Part shown: piece by piece, positions 9,912 through 18,201 of the stretch
How the letters are laid out: each line of letters starts with the position of its first letter
Position numbering within the stretch: the first letter of the stretch is position 1
DNA from: an uncultured Chitinophagaceae bacterium
Lineage (GTDB): Bacteria > Bacteroidota > Bacteroidia > Chitinophagales > Chitinophagaceae
Length of the DNA stretch: 37,759 nt
Direction: 5' to 3'
Assembly (NCBI GenBank): GCA_934502905.1
Contig: CAKSVK010000011.1
Coordinates: 1-37,759 of the forward strand
Notes under the pieces: generated by a model
Database searches by the model: none
What the model was told of the DNA's origin: nothing
Seen by the model: only the letters and a program-made list of their open reading frames with translations
Made by a program: the position numbers and the translations under genes

Positions 9912-9928
9912 GTACCCCTTAGGGGTAC
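9912..9928. other. Perfect palindrome enclosing the stop codon of the NamZ-like gene
   Basis: GTACCCC (9912-9918) and GGGGTAC (9922-9928) are perfect inverted repeats separated by TTA. That TTA is the complement of the TAA stop codon of the minus-strand gene ending here. The hairpin lacks a U-run on either strand, so it is not a standard intrinsic terminator. It sits between the convergent DUF418 and NamZ-like genes and may protect transcript ends. Confidence 0.5.
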
Positions 9929-11124
9929 AGCAAATACTTCTTACGCATTTCTTTATAGCGGCTCAGCCCCGGCTCCCAGCTTTTGCGGATATCTTCCTCT
10001 GACACACCATCGATGATCTGCTGCCGGAACAGGCCGTTCCCGATCAGGTTCTCAATCCTTCCCATTTGATTACTGAGCCTGGAATCGAAGAACTTTTCTT
10101 TGTGGGGATGGGCTTTGTACAGCTCCATGATCCACTGCAGATTGATCTTGCCGCTTTTACGCAACAACTCCACATCATAGTTACGCAGATCCAGCCCGTA
10201 ACAAACCTCGTTCATGAACAGCGGCGTTTCCGCCATCCCTTTAATAGACTTCGGTGTAAAGGAAAAAGCATATTTACCTTTCAGCTCAGGGCTGCCCAAC
10301 ACCGTAAACGGGTACAAGGTCCCCCTGCCGTGGTTCACATATACCCCCTCAAACATGCAGGTAGAAGGATATAACAGGATAGCCTGTTGTGTATTGAGGT
10401 TAGGAGAGGGCTTCACCGGCAGGGTATAGGGCATGTCATGGCTATAGTTGGCCACCGGAATTATTTTCAGCTTACATTTCACCTTATTGGCCAGCCAGCC
10501 TTCTCCGTTGGCCATTTGTGCAAACTCCGCAACCGTCAAGCCATGCGACATGGGCAGGAGGAACATACCTATGCCGGACTTATACTTCATATCCAGTATG
10601 GGACCATCTACCAGGTATCCGTTGGGGTTAGGGCGATCGAGGATCAGCATTTCTTTTCCATTCTCTGCGCAGGCTTCCATCAGCTTCGCCAGCGCATTGA
10701 TATTTGTATAGAACCGTACGCCCACATCCTGCAGGTCGTAGACAAGTATGTCCACATCCGCCATATCCTCCCTGGCCGGCTTGCTTTTGGCGCCATACAA
10801 AGAAATAACAGGAATGCCTGTTGCCGGGTCTTTTTCATCCTTCACTTCCACACCGGCGCTGGCATTTCCACGGAAGCCATGCTCGGGACCAAATACTTTT
10901 ACAATTTGTATACCCAGGCCCTGCAGGCTGTCCACCAGGTGCTTTTTCCCAATGATGGTAGTGGGGTTAGCCATAACGGCCACCCGTTTTCCTTTCAGGT
11001 AATCAACATATTTTTCCGTCTGATCCGCCCCGGTAAGAATTTCTTTTCCGGGTGAATGGGTTGTAGGTCTTTCAAAACCAAAACAGACCATTAACCCCAG
11101 CATAAGTGTACCCAGTAGCTTCAT
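9919..11124 (-). CDS. DUF1343 protein, NamZ-like exo-beta-N-acetylmuramidase
   Basis: This 401-aa exported protein belongs to DUF1343, whose characterised members (NamZ of Bacillus subtilis and Tannerella forsythia) release N-acetylmuramic acid from peptidoglycan fragments. A hydrophobic N-terminal segment (LLGTLMLGLMVCFGF) suggests export. The family hallmarks are present: VAVMANPTTI, VKVFGPEHGFRG with the conserved E81 expected in the active site, VDILVYDLQDVGVRFYTNI, LDRPNPNG and CMFEGVYVNHGRGT. The likely role is cell-wall recycling or scavenging of muropeptides in the periplasm. The gene stands alone on the minus strand and converges with the DUF418 gene. Its stop codon lies in the loop of a perfect hairpin. 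Confidence 0.88.
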   Translation of the reverse strand: MKLLGTLMLGLMVCFGFERPTTHSPGKEILTGADQTEKYVDYLKGKRVAVMANPTTIIGKKHLVDSLQGLGIQIVKVFGPEHGFRGNASAGVEVKDEKDPATGIPVISLYGAKSKPAREDMADVDILVYDLQDVGVRFYTNINALAKLMEACAENGKEMLILDRPNPNGYLVDGPILDMKYKSGIGMFLLPMSHGLTVAEFAQMANGEGWLANKVKCKLKIIPVANYSHDMPYTLPVKPSPNLNTQQAILLYPSTCMFEGVYVNHGRGTLYPFTVLGSPELKGKYAFSFTPKSIKGMAETPLFMNEVCYGLDLRNYDVELLRKSGKINLQWIMELYKAHPHKEKFFDSRLSNQMGRIENLIGNGLFRQQIIDGVSEEDIRKSWEPGLSRYKEMRKKYLLYP

Positions 11125-11227
11125 GTTATCTTTTTAAATAATTTAACTACGACTCCTGAAGCAGGTTGAATTTCCATTACCGGTTCCGCAGTCCTTGTTT
11201 ATTTTTTCAAATACCGGCGACTTTTGA

Positions 11228-11818
11228 TCATTTCAGTGAATACCCGAACATTGCCGCCGCAGAGAAAGTTCTGTCTGCCGTATTGATGATGTTATTGAAG
11301 TTGATCAGATAACCGCCCCTGAATCCGATCATTACTTTTTCCACCAGCCTGTATTTCACGCCGGCTCCGGCAGTAGCACCGAATGTTAACCTGTTCTTAT
11401 CCCTGTCTTTGTTGATCAGGATACTATTAAATGCATAATCGAGCCTTGCACCGCCAAATATAAATGGCGTCAACCTGCGTTCTGAAAAGTTATAGTCTGC
11501 AAATGTGTTCAGGGTCAGATAATCTATTCCCCGTGTTTCTCTTTTTTTGTCTATTTCGTTTCCCAGGGCATCTGTAAGCGTAACCATATCAGAACCTACT
11601 TTTTTCAGAACACCAATATTTGAGCTCAGGTTAATCCGCTTTTTTTGCAAAAAATCCAGCCCTGCTGTTGCATAGTAGCCAACAGCATAATCATTGAAAT
11701 AAGTCTGGTTGTTTAATTGATAATTTAAGCTGCCAATGGTTGTGCCGGCTTCAATTTTTATGGTTTGTCCCAGGCACCAGACAGGACAAAAGCTCAGGAG
11801 AATGATCAACTTTCTCAT
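11228..11818 (-). CDS. Outer-membrane beta-barrel protein (OmpW/porin-family-like)
   Basis: This is a 196-aa protein when started at the ATG giving MRKLIILLSFCPVWCLGQ, a clean signal peptide. An upstream extension of 12 codons in the same frame is rejected because it would start inside the putative -7 promoter box at 11852-11859. The mature part alternates polar and hydrophobic residues in short strands (INLSSNIGVL, YLTLNTFADYNF, PFIFGGARLDYAF, LTFGATAGAGVKYRL, IGFRGGYLINF, AAMFGYSLK), as in eight-stranded barrels of the 'outer membrane beta-barrel protein' group. No enzymatic motif is visible. It lies downstream of the secreted-protein cluster but has its own promoter signal. Confidence 0.78.
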   Translation of the reverse strand: MRKLIILLSFCPVWCLGQTIKIEAGTTIGSLNYQLNNQTYFNDYAVGYYATAGLDFLQKKRINLSSNIGVLKKVGSDMVTLTDALGNEIDKKRETRGIDYLTLNTFADYNFSERRLTPFIFGGARLDYAFNSILINKDRDKNRLTFGATAGAGVKYRLVEKVMIGFRGGYLINFNNIINTADRTFSAAAMFGYSLK

Positions 11819-11851
11819 TTCAAAGGATTTTTCAAAAAAATAACGGAAAAG

Positions 11852-11859
11852 CAAAGATA
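11852..11859 (-). promoter_or_regulatory. -7 promoter box for the beta-barrel gene
   Basis: On the minus strand this reads TATCTTTG, a full match to TAnnTTTG. It lies about 33 bp upstream of the ATG at 11818, giving a leader of roughly 28 bases and supporting that start. No convincing TTG is present at the -33 position. Confidence 0.5.
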
Positions 11860-11896
11860 ACTTATAATAAGCAGTTTACGAGGTGGGCTATTGTTG

Positions 11897-12004
11897 TCAG
11901 TAACGATTTGGTAATAATGCTTTTCCTACCAATTTTTTCAATACCTGTGCCTGGGTTTGATATATTCCCAATAATAGTGTGGCAATAAGAATAAGTGTTT
12001 TTAT
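11897..12004 (-). pseudogene. Signal-peptide-like fragment without a start codon
   Basis: Read on the minus strand from an ATA at 12004, the frame gives IKTLILIATLLLGIYQTQAQ and then 15 residues (VLKKLVGKALLPNRY) before TGA. A Lys followed by a hydrophobic run and a TQAQ cleavage site is exactly a Bacteroidota signal peptide, but there is no ATG, GTG or TTG, and an in-frame stop lies upstream. It may be a decayed 5' end of a lost exported gene, or a rare ATA-initiated small peptide. It follows the 623-aa secreted-protein gene. Confidence 0.4.
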
Positions 12005-12032
12005 CTGATTGTAATTTAATTTTTAAAGCTGT

Positions 12033-13904
12033 TTACAGTTTTGTTATCCTAATATTAGTGACATAAATTCCCAAATGCTTACTGCTGTGGGAAGTGATGT
12101 TCTCAAAGTAAAACGATGTGAGCCTGGCGCAATCAGGTAATTCGTTAAACCCCGGAATTGGTTTACCGTACTTGTCCAGCGCCCCGATCTCTTTATCATC
12201 AACAAAGGCTCTTACTTTCTTCCCTTCTTTGGTGATGGTGAAATGTACTTTGCTTTTTTTGTTACTGAACTCATTGTTGTACTTCAGAACATCGGCATTG
12301 CGCACTGCGCTATTCATTCCTGTATAGGTTGTTTTCAACCTGGTGTATCCGGTGGGGTTCTGTGTAAATTTTTCATTGCCTGCTTTTGCGTCAAGGTCAA
12401 TGAATATTTGTTTGGGTGCATCCGTATAGTCGCCTTCTGGTCGGAGTATTTTATTGTGGATTCGTAACAAAAAGGCACCTCCGGTATTTTCCTTAAAATC
12501 ATTGTCGGTAGCTACGTCAAACTCCATTTTAAAATTGTCGGGCAGGGGCTTATTGCTATCATCAGACATCAACCTGTGTTGCCCTATTTTCACCCAATTT
12601 CCTGTTTCGCCATTGGGGGTGATAATTACTGAAGGCTCACCTGCACTGGGCACATACCATCCTTGCGGCTTTTGTCCTGCACTGTTGCCCGAGAAATTCT
12701 CAAAAAAATAGACATTGGCTGCAAGGTTTTTAGTAGCTGAGGGTTTATCTCCTTTCTTGTTTTTGTAAGAAGCCAAATGGGATTTTTGCACCTCTTCATT
12801 CAGAATAGCGTAAGGCTTGTTCTTTACAGTTTCCGGACGGAAGAAATAATCATACACATAATCAAAGTTGAAATGGGTGATCATGCTGCGGTGTATTTCT
12901 CTTTCGTAAGGATTGTATTGAATATCGGCAGGTTTCCAACTGATGCAAATCCAAAGCGGCTGATCCTGTTTGCTTTTTTGCAGCACATTGTCCTCATAAG
13001 TATAAATCCCGATAGTACTGTAGTTCAATCTTTTTGCATCTTCGTTATCAAAAATATCATCGCCGTTGAAAATGTCTGTCATGTCAATGCTTGGGTTTCT
13101 CATTTCAGCAGGAGCGTTAAGGCTGTTACGGTATTTCTTCCTAAGGGCTTGCAAATGGGATTTTACCCTCTCCACTGCCTTATGTTTTTCGTTGGGCATA
13201 AGACTTTCAATCTTTTTTGTTTCTTTAGGAATAGCCTGCTCTATCATATCCAGCACTTCGCCCCGGGTAAGCTGGCGGATAGGTAATTTGTCATTGGGTG
13301 CCAGGTAAACGGCTGCCCGTGGCTGGCAACCATCGCCACTACAGCCATAGTATTGAATGATGTATTTGCCTATTTGCGGGTGTTCTTCCAGTTTAAGTTG
13401 CCTTAAAAATTGATTCCACCGTTTGCTTCCTGCAAATGCTTTTTCAATATCGGGCGAAAGCCATGTAAATACCGGCCGGCCGGGAAGCGTAAGCATGGAG
13501 ATAGGTTCGGCATCTATAATATTATTAGTAATGATGAAAATGCCATTTTCAGAATGCGGTTGCCTTACTACTTTAGCACCTGCCTTGTCCCACATAGGAC
13601 GCCACATGGCCGCATTGATGCCCGTGCCATAAGGCTGCACTTCCTCTTTTTTGTTGGGCTCTGCTATGGCATAGGAAAAATCCAACGCGCCGATAGGGAT
13701 ATAACTTTTCTGCAGCCATTGGGCAAAAAGTTCGGGATACTTTAATTGTGCCGGGGTAAAGGTCCTGGGATATGCTGTTGCGTTTAATGTAGGAATAGCC
13801 TTCCATGAAAAGATACTATCTTCTAACTGAAAGTCCTTGCTGCGTTGTGCACAGGTACTTACTGTTGCAAGCAGCAGGCAGAACAGGGTGGTTGTTTTTT
13901 TCAT
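12033..13904 (-). CDS. Secreted 623-aa protein of unknown function with a C-terminal LamG-like domain
   Basis: This 623-aa protein has a signal peptide (KKTTTLFCLLLATVSTCAQ) and no membrane segment in its mature part. Residues about 40-400 match no family I recognise; they include a Cys pair in YYGCSGDGCQP, a Lys/Glu-rich helical stretch near 230-265 and an Asp-rich DIFNGDDIFDNEDA segment. From about residue 405 (YFFENFSGN, PQGWYVP) to the end, the pattern resembles the concanavalin-like (LamG / DUF1080-like) module found in Bacteroidota secreted proteins: a GxW start, LPDNFKMEFDV, KVRAFVDDKEI and a terminal IYVTNIRI strand. It is the last of the clustered secreted-protein genes, 11 bp after the lipoprotein gene, so the two are very likely co-transcribed. 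Confidence 0.75.
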   Translation of the reverse strand: MKKTTTLFCLLLATVSTCAQRSKDFQLEDSIFSWKAIPTLNATAYPRTFTPAQLKYPELFAQWLQKSYIPIGALDFSYAIAEPNKKEEVQPYGTGINAAMWRPMWDKAGAKVVRQPHSENGIFIITNNIIDAEPISMLTLPGRPVFTWLSPDIEKAFAGSKRWNQFLRQLKLEEHPQIGKYIIQYYGCSGDGCQPRAAVYLAPNDKLPIRQLTRGEVLDMIEQAIPKETKKIESLMPNEKHKAVERVKSHLQALRKKYRNSLNAPAEMRNPSIDMTDIFNGDDIFDNEDAKRLNYSTIGIYTYEDNVLQKSKQDQPLWICISWKPADIQYNPYEREIHRSMITHFNFDYVYDYFFRPETVKNKPYAILNEEVQKSHLASYKNKKGDKPSATKNLAANVYFFENFSGNSAGQKPQGWYVPSAGEPSVIITPNGETGNWVKIGQHRLMSDDSNKPLPDNFKMEFDVATDNDFKENTGGAFLLRIHNKILRPEGDYTDAPKQIFIDLDAKAGNEKFTQNPTGYTRLKTTYTGMNSAVRNADVLKYNNEFSNKKSKVHFTITKEGKKVRAFVDDKEIGALDKYGKPIPGFNELPDCARLTSFYFENITSHSSKHLGIYVTNIRITKL

Positions 13905-13915
13905 TACATGTTGGT

Positions 13916-14635
13916 TTAATGATTATAAAACGGATTTCCACCAATGAAAACCAATTCACCGGAGGCGGTTACCTGGTTATTAAATACCCCGCTGAAAGCC
14001 TTGGTGATTACTCTATCATCATCATAGCGGAGGATGAGCGTAAAGTTTTTTATTTCATAAGTACCGCTACCCGGCGCTCTTTGAGGGTCCTGGTAGGGCA
14101 TGGAGAAATTACTAACAAATGCACCCCTGTCATTGAATGTACCCGTAGTGGTAAATTCAATCATCGGTTGAGGATCGTTGGGGCCGTATGGATAGTTGGA
14201 TATGGTTGACCAGTCAGGTATGGTGTTGTATTTGCCCGAAAGTTTTAAGCCTTCCACCGAAGCCAGCTTATATATATGGTTGGTATAGCCCACTATTTCC
14301 ATTTCGGTATTGCTGATTTTGTTCACCTGAAGCGTTTCATATTGATTGGTAAAAGCCCCGGAATTACCATTCATGGTAAATGTTCCCCACGAGCCCCCGG
14401 GTTGATTTTTTGAAAAATTTAAAAAGCCTTCGGTTGGAAGCTGGTTAAAGTAAGCGCCATCAGGCAATACAACCATCCATCGTAAGTTAGAGAAGTTACC
14501 GGTTGAGCCTGCTTTCTGGCCCATCCAGATTTCCAAAGCCTGTTTATCGGGATTGTCAGCAATATTACCGCTGTCTTTAGTGCAGGAAGCCCATGCTGTA
14601 GATGCTATCGCTGCTATTAAAAGATACTTTTTCAT
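13916..14635 (-). CDS. Putative lipoprotein, stand-alone copy of the domain shared with its upstream neighbour
   Basis: This 239-aa protein has a lipoprotein signal (LIAAIASTAWASC), so it is probably anchored to a membrane by Cys17. From about residue 33 onward it is collinear with the C-terminal half of the 396-aa protein encoded just upstream. Shared landmarks in order are LxFS...SWGTFT, a Y-E-(T/S)-(L/I)-x-V segment, DRGAFVSNFSMP versus DHGIFVTNLSMP, RAPGSGTYEI versus NAPGKGTYSI, LRYDD versus LKYDD, KAFSG versus KAFTG, and the terminus FIGGNPFYN versus YIGTNPFFN. The fold is probably all-beta, and I do not recognise the family. It lies 11 bp before the 623-aa secreted-protein gene. Confidence 0.78.
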   Translation of the reverse strand: MKKYLLIAAIASTAWASCTKDSGNIADNPDKQALEIWMGQKAGSTGNFSNLRWMVVLPDGAYFNQLPTEGFLNFSKNQPGGSWGTFTMNGNSGAFTNQYETLQVNKISNTEMEIVGYTNHIYKLASVEGLKLSGKYNTIPDWSTISNYPYGPNDPQPMIEFTTTGTFNDRGAFVSNFSMPYQDPQRAPGSGTYEIKNFTLILRYDDDRVITKAFSGVFNNQVTASGELVFIGGNPFYNH

Positions 14636-14781
14636 AAAATATGTTTTTTAATGGTTAAAGTGTAAAATTGGATTTGTTTTGAGCGGTATGGTATCATTAG
14701 AAAGCATGGTTTTTAGAAGTGGATATGTCATTAAAAAAGTGGATTTTCGGCATTTCGTTAAAGCGTGTTAACGGCCCTGCT

Positions 14782-15972
14782 TTATTCGTTAAAAAAAGGA
14801 TTGGTGCCGATGTAAATCATTTTATTGTCCACGGCCGGGTCTTTATCCGCTATGCCGGTGAATGCCTTATGTATGGTGCGACCATCATCATATTTCAGCA
14901 GCACTGTAAAATGGCTGATGCTGTAAGTGCCTTTGCCCGGTGCATTCCCGGGATACTGCATAGGCATGCTCAGGTTGGTTACAAATATCCCGTGGTCGGT
15001 AAAACTGCCATCCTTCTTAAATTCTATTACGCCTCTCACCCCTGAACCATTAAAGCCGGCAGGGTTTCCATGGATCGGGTCTTTTCTCCATTCTGAAAAG
15101 CTGCCCCACTGCCCTTCAAATACCAAGCCGTCTACCGGCACACATTTATAGAAGCTGAAAGTGTAACCTGTTTTTTTCATTTGTGTAGCCGATGTTTTTT
15201 CCACTTCTATGCTTTCGTATTTAGATTGAAATTTTCCTTTGGTCCCCTTTATAGTGAAAGTGCCCCATGATTCATTCTTATTAGCATTACTGAATGTAAG
15301 CAGGCCTTCTGGAGGAAAATGCGGATAATAATCACCATTGGGATAAATGACATAAAACCGGGGTTTAATTTTTCCCATCAGGTTAAAATTATTTGATATG
15401 GATTTGTATTGCATATTCATCCATACTTCAGGGCGTAGTGTGCCCGTTCCGGCCTGCTGCCGGTTATTTTTGCCGGTAAGGCTTTCCTCAGACAGTGTTC
15501 CCAAAAGAGTGATACCATCTAAGAATGTTTCCATTTCTTTTTGAAACTTGTCGGTATTGGTCAGAATCAAAATGTTTACCATTTTGTTGTTTTTGGAACT
15601 GTTTACCAAAATGGCCGCGCCTTTTAATCCATCCTTTTCAAAAGGAGCAGAACCCATATGTGTTTTCCAGCCATTATCAGTAGTACCCGGCTGCATGGTA
15701 GCTGCCCCCGCTCCCAGGTTATTTATAGCCATAGTCTCCCAGCTAAGATTAAAATTGGCATAGGCATCTGTTCCTGCTTCAACAGATTTGCAAAGGGTGA
15801 TTACACAGTAATTTTCTTTATCATCTTCTTTGCTAAAGGAAAGGGTTTCTCTGGTGGAAGATTGTTGCCATCCTTTTGGTTTTTCATAGCTTATGATGTC
15901 AAAGGGCTGTTCGTGTTGGGCCAGCGTAACTTTCCCTGTGAGTAACAGTAATACCCATATAACTATTCTCAT
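14782..15972 (-). CDS. Secreted two-domain protein of unknown function
   Basis: Started at the ATG, this is a 396-aa protein with signal peptide MRIVIWVLLLLTGKVTLAQ. A TTG three codons upstream is also possible but less likely. The N-terminal domain (about 25-150) begins FDIISYEKPKGW and contains a YCVITLCKS strand and a NILILTNTDKFQKEME segment. I know no function for it. The C-terminal domain (about 185-396) is homologous to the entire mature lipoprotein encoded next, so a domain has been duplicated or shared within the locus. The start lies 12 bp after the stop of the TPR protein gene, indicating one operon. The next gene follows after 146 bp. Confidence 0.76.
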   Translation of the reverse strand: MRIVIWVLLLLTGKVTLAQHEQPFDIISYEKPKGWQQSSTRETLSFSKEDDKENYCVITLCKSVEAGTDAYANFNLSWETMAINNLGAGAATMQPGTTDNGWKTHMGSAPFEKDGLKGAAILVNSSKNNKMVNILILTNTDKFQKEMETFLDGITLLGTLSEESLTGKNNRQQAGTGTLRPEVWMNMQYKSISNNFNLMGKIKPRFYVIYPNGDYYPHFPPEGLLTFSNANKNESWGTFTIKGTKGKFQSKYESIEVEKTSATQMKKTGYTFSFYKCVPVDGLVFEGQWGSFSEWRKDPIHGNPAGFNGSGVRGVIEFKKDGSFTDHGIFVTNLSMPMQYPGNAPGKGTYSISHFTVLLKYDDGRTIHKAFTGIADKDPAVDNKMIYIGTNPFFNE

Positions 15973-15984
15973 CTTATTCAATTT

Positions 15985-18054
15985 TTATTTTCCAAAAACG
16001 CCCGTACCGCCTGCTGTAGCGTGGCCGCTTACCAAACTGATCTTTACCTGCCCTCCGGCAGAAGTGCTGCCGGCAGTTCCATCAAGCTCTACGCCAGCTT
16101 CCATACCACCGCCAACAATAAAGTCTTTTATTCCCGATCCGTCCAGTTCAACGCCAACAGTAATGCCTGCTGATGCACCAACTTTTACCGGACCTATCTC
16201 AACATCCTTACTTTTTGAAACGCCCACTTCAATGGTACTGCCTACAAACTGCTCCCTAAAGGTTTTTCCCTTGTCAGCATCCATAGTTATAGACATCTTC
16301 AGAAATTCACAATCAAATTCACCTTTCAATGTGCTGCAGTTAGAAATAATTTTACTGCAGGGCAGTTTGATTTCACTTTTGTATTGGCAGGCTACATCAT
16401 CAAATTTCTGCAAACCTGTTTTCTTAGGTGGCCGGGGCGGGTCGCAGGCATACTTTGTAATAGATAAAAAATTATATGGCGCTTCTGCACTCAGGTGTTT
16501 TAACCAGTTGATTTGCGCACCCAGCTTTGCTACCTGATAGCTTTCTGAAAAATCGGTGTACACGCGCCAATGGGTAGACTGGTTGATGTAATCTTTTTCT
16601 ATTTGCAGGTATTCTTTAAAAAATATTTCCAGTTGGCTGTTGTATGCTTTCAAATACTCATCGCAGGCTTCGCGGTATCTGGGGCAAAAGTTGGCATTGG
16701 GCTTGCCTTCGCCAGTCTGTTCCAGGTCTTCTTTTCTGAGTTTAGCCATTTTTTCTTCATTCCGCAGCCTGAGTTCATTTCCTGTTCCTTCCAGAAACGC
16801 TTTTACCTTTTCCATATGGCCATTCATCTTTCTGCCGTAAGTATTGGTCACTTCATTCAGTTGTCTTTCTGCCCGTTTCGCGTAGATGGGTGCAGCCATA
16901 AGGTCTCCCTGTACCATGCCGGCTTTTTGCGATGCCTGCACTAAGACTAAATTATCGTTCTGCTGTTGCTTCAGAAAATTTTCCGCTACCCGGCTCGCCG
17001 CTTCTTTCTCCTGCTCTAACCCGGTAATTCTTTGATTGATCATGCCACGGAACTCATTCCATTCTAAACCAAGCGTTACACATTCCATCACCGATAGCGG
17101 AAAGCGTGGTGGGTTGAATCCTCCAAGGTTTAATGGGTCGGCTTTTAATTTTTGTGGAAAGTTATCATCCTTCAGATCAGACTTTCCTCCTAACTGCCGC
17201 AGTTTGGCCTCTTTCTCAGGCGTATGGCCTTTTTGTATAGACCGTTTAATGGCAACTATTGCAGCCGGAATATTCCCTTTGCTTTCTTCAATCAGGCATT
17301 TTGTAAAATTGGCCTGCGAATGATTAGCATACAAAACAATAGTTTCATTGATGTATTTTCCAGCTTTAGGAATATCTCCTAACTGAAACCAGGCCTGCCC
17401 CAGGTTATTGAGTACAGTATTGTTTTTCGGAAATTTTAAATTGATATTATCTAAAACAGGGATCGCCAAATGTGCCGCACCTAACATGGTAAGCATAGCC
17501 CCATAGTTGTTGAGGTTATTGCTATTGGCAGCATCCTGCTCGCAGGCTTTTGCCATTATATAAAAGGCTGTTTCAGGATAGCCTGTCATCCATAATCCCA
17601 TTGCGGCATTGCCAAGGTAATCTGCAGAAGGGTTCTTTTTCTTAAATTCATTAAAAATTTCACCGGCCTTTACTTTTAAAGCAGCATCCAATAAGGGTAA
17701 TATTTTTTGGTTTGTAGAAACAATGTAATCCGGCATTTGCCCTGCGCCAATGGCTTTAGGAATTTGTGCTATACGTGCGGCATCTTTCTGTGGCACTACC
17801 CGGTTTTCATCTTCCCATGCCTTGGCCAGTTGCTTATCTGAAACGTTGGGTACATTTTTAAAATCCGGCATTTTAATGCCGAGGCTATCCATCATTTTTT
17901 TATCTTCCTCACTTAATTCGCCCATCATTTTCTGCGCTTCCTTCATCATCTCCTTCATTTCTTTTTGAGTGGGAGGCTTTTCTTTGGGCTTGGTTTGCAC
18001 CATAGCGACAAAAGGAAAAAAGCAAACTACTATTATGGATAACAACTGTTTCAT
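15985..18054 (-). CDS. Exported TPR protein with Cys-rich and Gly-rich C-terminal segments
   Basis: The start chosen gives 689 aa with the signal peptide MKQLLSIIVVCFFPFVAMVQ. An in-frame extension of 45 codons upstream would bury this signal and is rejected. After a Met/Lys/Glu-rich helical stretch (KEMKEMMKEAQKMMGE), TPR-like helical repeats cover about residues 110-290 (NNYGAMLTMLGAAHLAIPVL, LNNLGQAWFQLGDIPKAGKY). A long charged helical region follows to about 500. The tail holds five Cys within about 60 residues (CDPPRPP, VACQYK, LPCSK, ISNCST, FDCEF) and then a Gly/Ala-rich beta-like segment ending in GGTGVFGK. It heads a minus-strand operon and is divergent from the TPR histidine kinase. 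I do not recognise the family. Confidence 0.78.
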   Translation of the reverse strand: MKQLLSIIVVCFFPFVAMVQTKPKEKPPTQKEMKEMMKEAQKMMGELSEEDKKMMDSLGIKMPDFKNVPNVSDKQLAKAWEDENRVVPQKDAARIAQIPKAIGAGQMPDYIVSTNQKILPLLDAALKVKAGEIFNEFKKKNPSADYLGNAAMGLWMTGYPETAFYIMAKACEQDAANSNNLNNYGAMLTMLGAAHLAIPVLDNINLKFPKNNTVLNNLGQAWFQLGDIPKAGKYINETIVLYANHSQANFTKCLIEESKGNIPAAIVAIKRSIQKGHTPEKEAKLRQLGGKSDLKDDNFPQKLKADPLNLGGFNPPRFPLSVMECVTLGLEWNEFRGMINQRITGLEQEKEAASRVAENFLKQQQNDNLVLVQASQKAGMVQGDLMAAPIYAKRAERQLNEVTNTYGRKMNGHMEKVKAFLEGTGNELRLRNEEKMAKLRKEDLEQTGEGKPNANFCPRYREACDEYLKAYNSQLEIFFKEYLQIEKDYINQSTHWRVYTDFSESYQVAKLGAQINWLKHLSAEAPYNFLSITKYACDPPRPPKKTGLQKFDDVACQYKSEIKLPCSKIISNCSTLKGEFDCEFLKMSITMDADKGKTFREQFVGSTIEVGVSKSKDVEIGPVKVGASAGITVGVELDGSGIKDFIVGGGMEAGVELDGTAGSTSAGGQVKISLVSGHATAGGTGVFGK

Positions 18055-18116
18055 TTTTAGTATTTTCGATATACAAATTTCTATACCCGCCTGCAAGATT
18101 TTCATCGTTAAAAAAG

Positions 18117-18141
18117 ATGATTTTTCAGGAAAGAAAATCAT
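18117..18141. other. Inverted repeat in the divergent promoter region
   Basis: ATGATTTT (18117-18124) and AAAATCAT (18134-18141) form an 8-bp stem with a 9-nt loop. They lie in the 147-bp space between the divergent TPR-protein gene and histidine-kinase gene. It could be a regulator site for the adjacent LuxR-type response regulator or a simple AT-rich hairpin. The spacing between half-sites fits either reading. Confidence 0.35.
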
Positions 18142-18201
18142 TAAAAAGTATGAGGTGATACATAAGGGATTATATGTTTTTTTGTGCAATGAATTGAAAA
18201 A

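Noticed and set aside
18055..18189. 45-codon N-terminal extension of the TPR protein
   Set aside because: It would place the obvious signal peptide in the middle of the protein and would use up the divergent promoter region.
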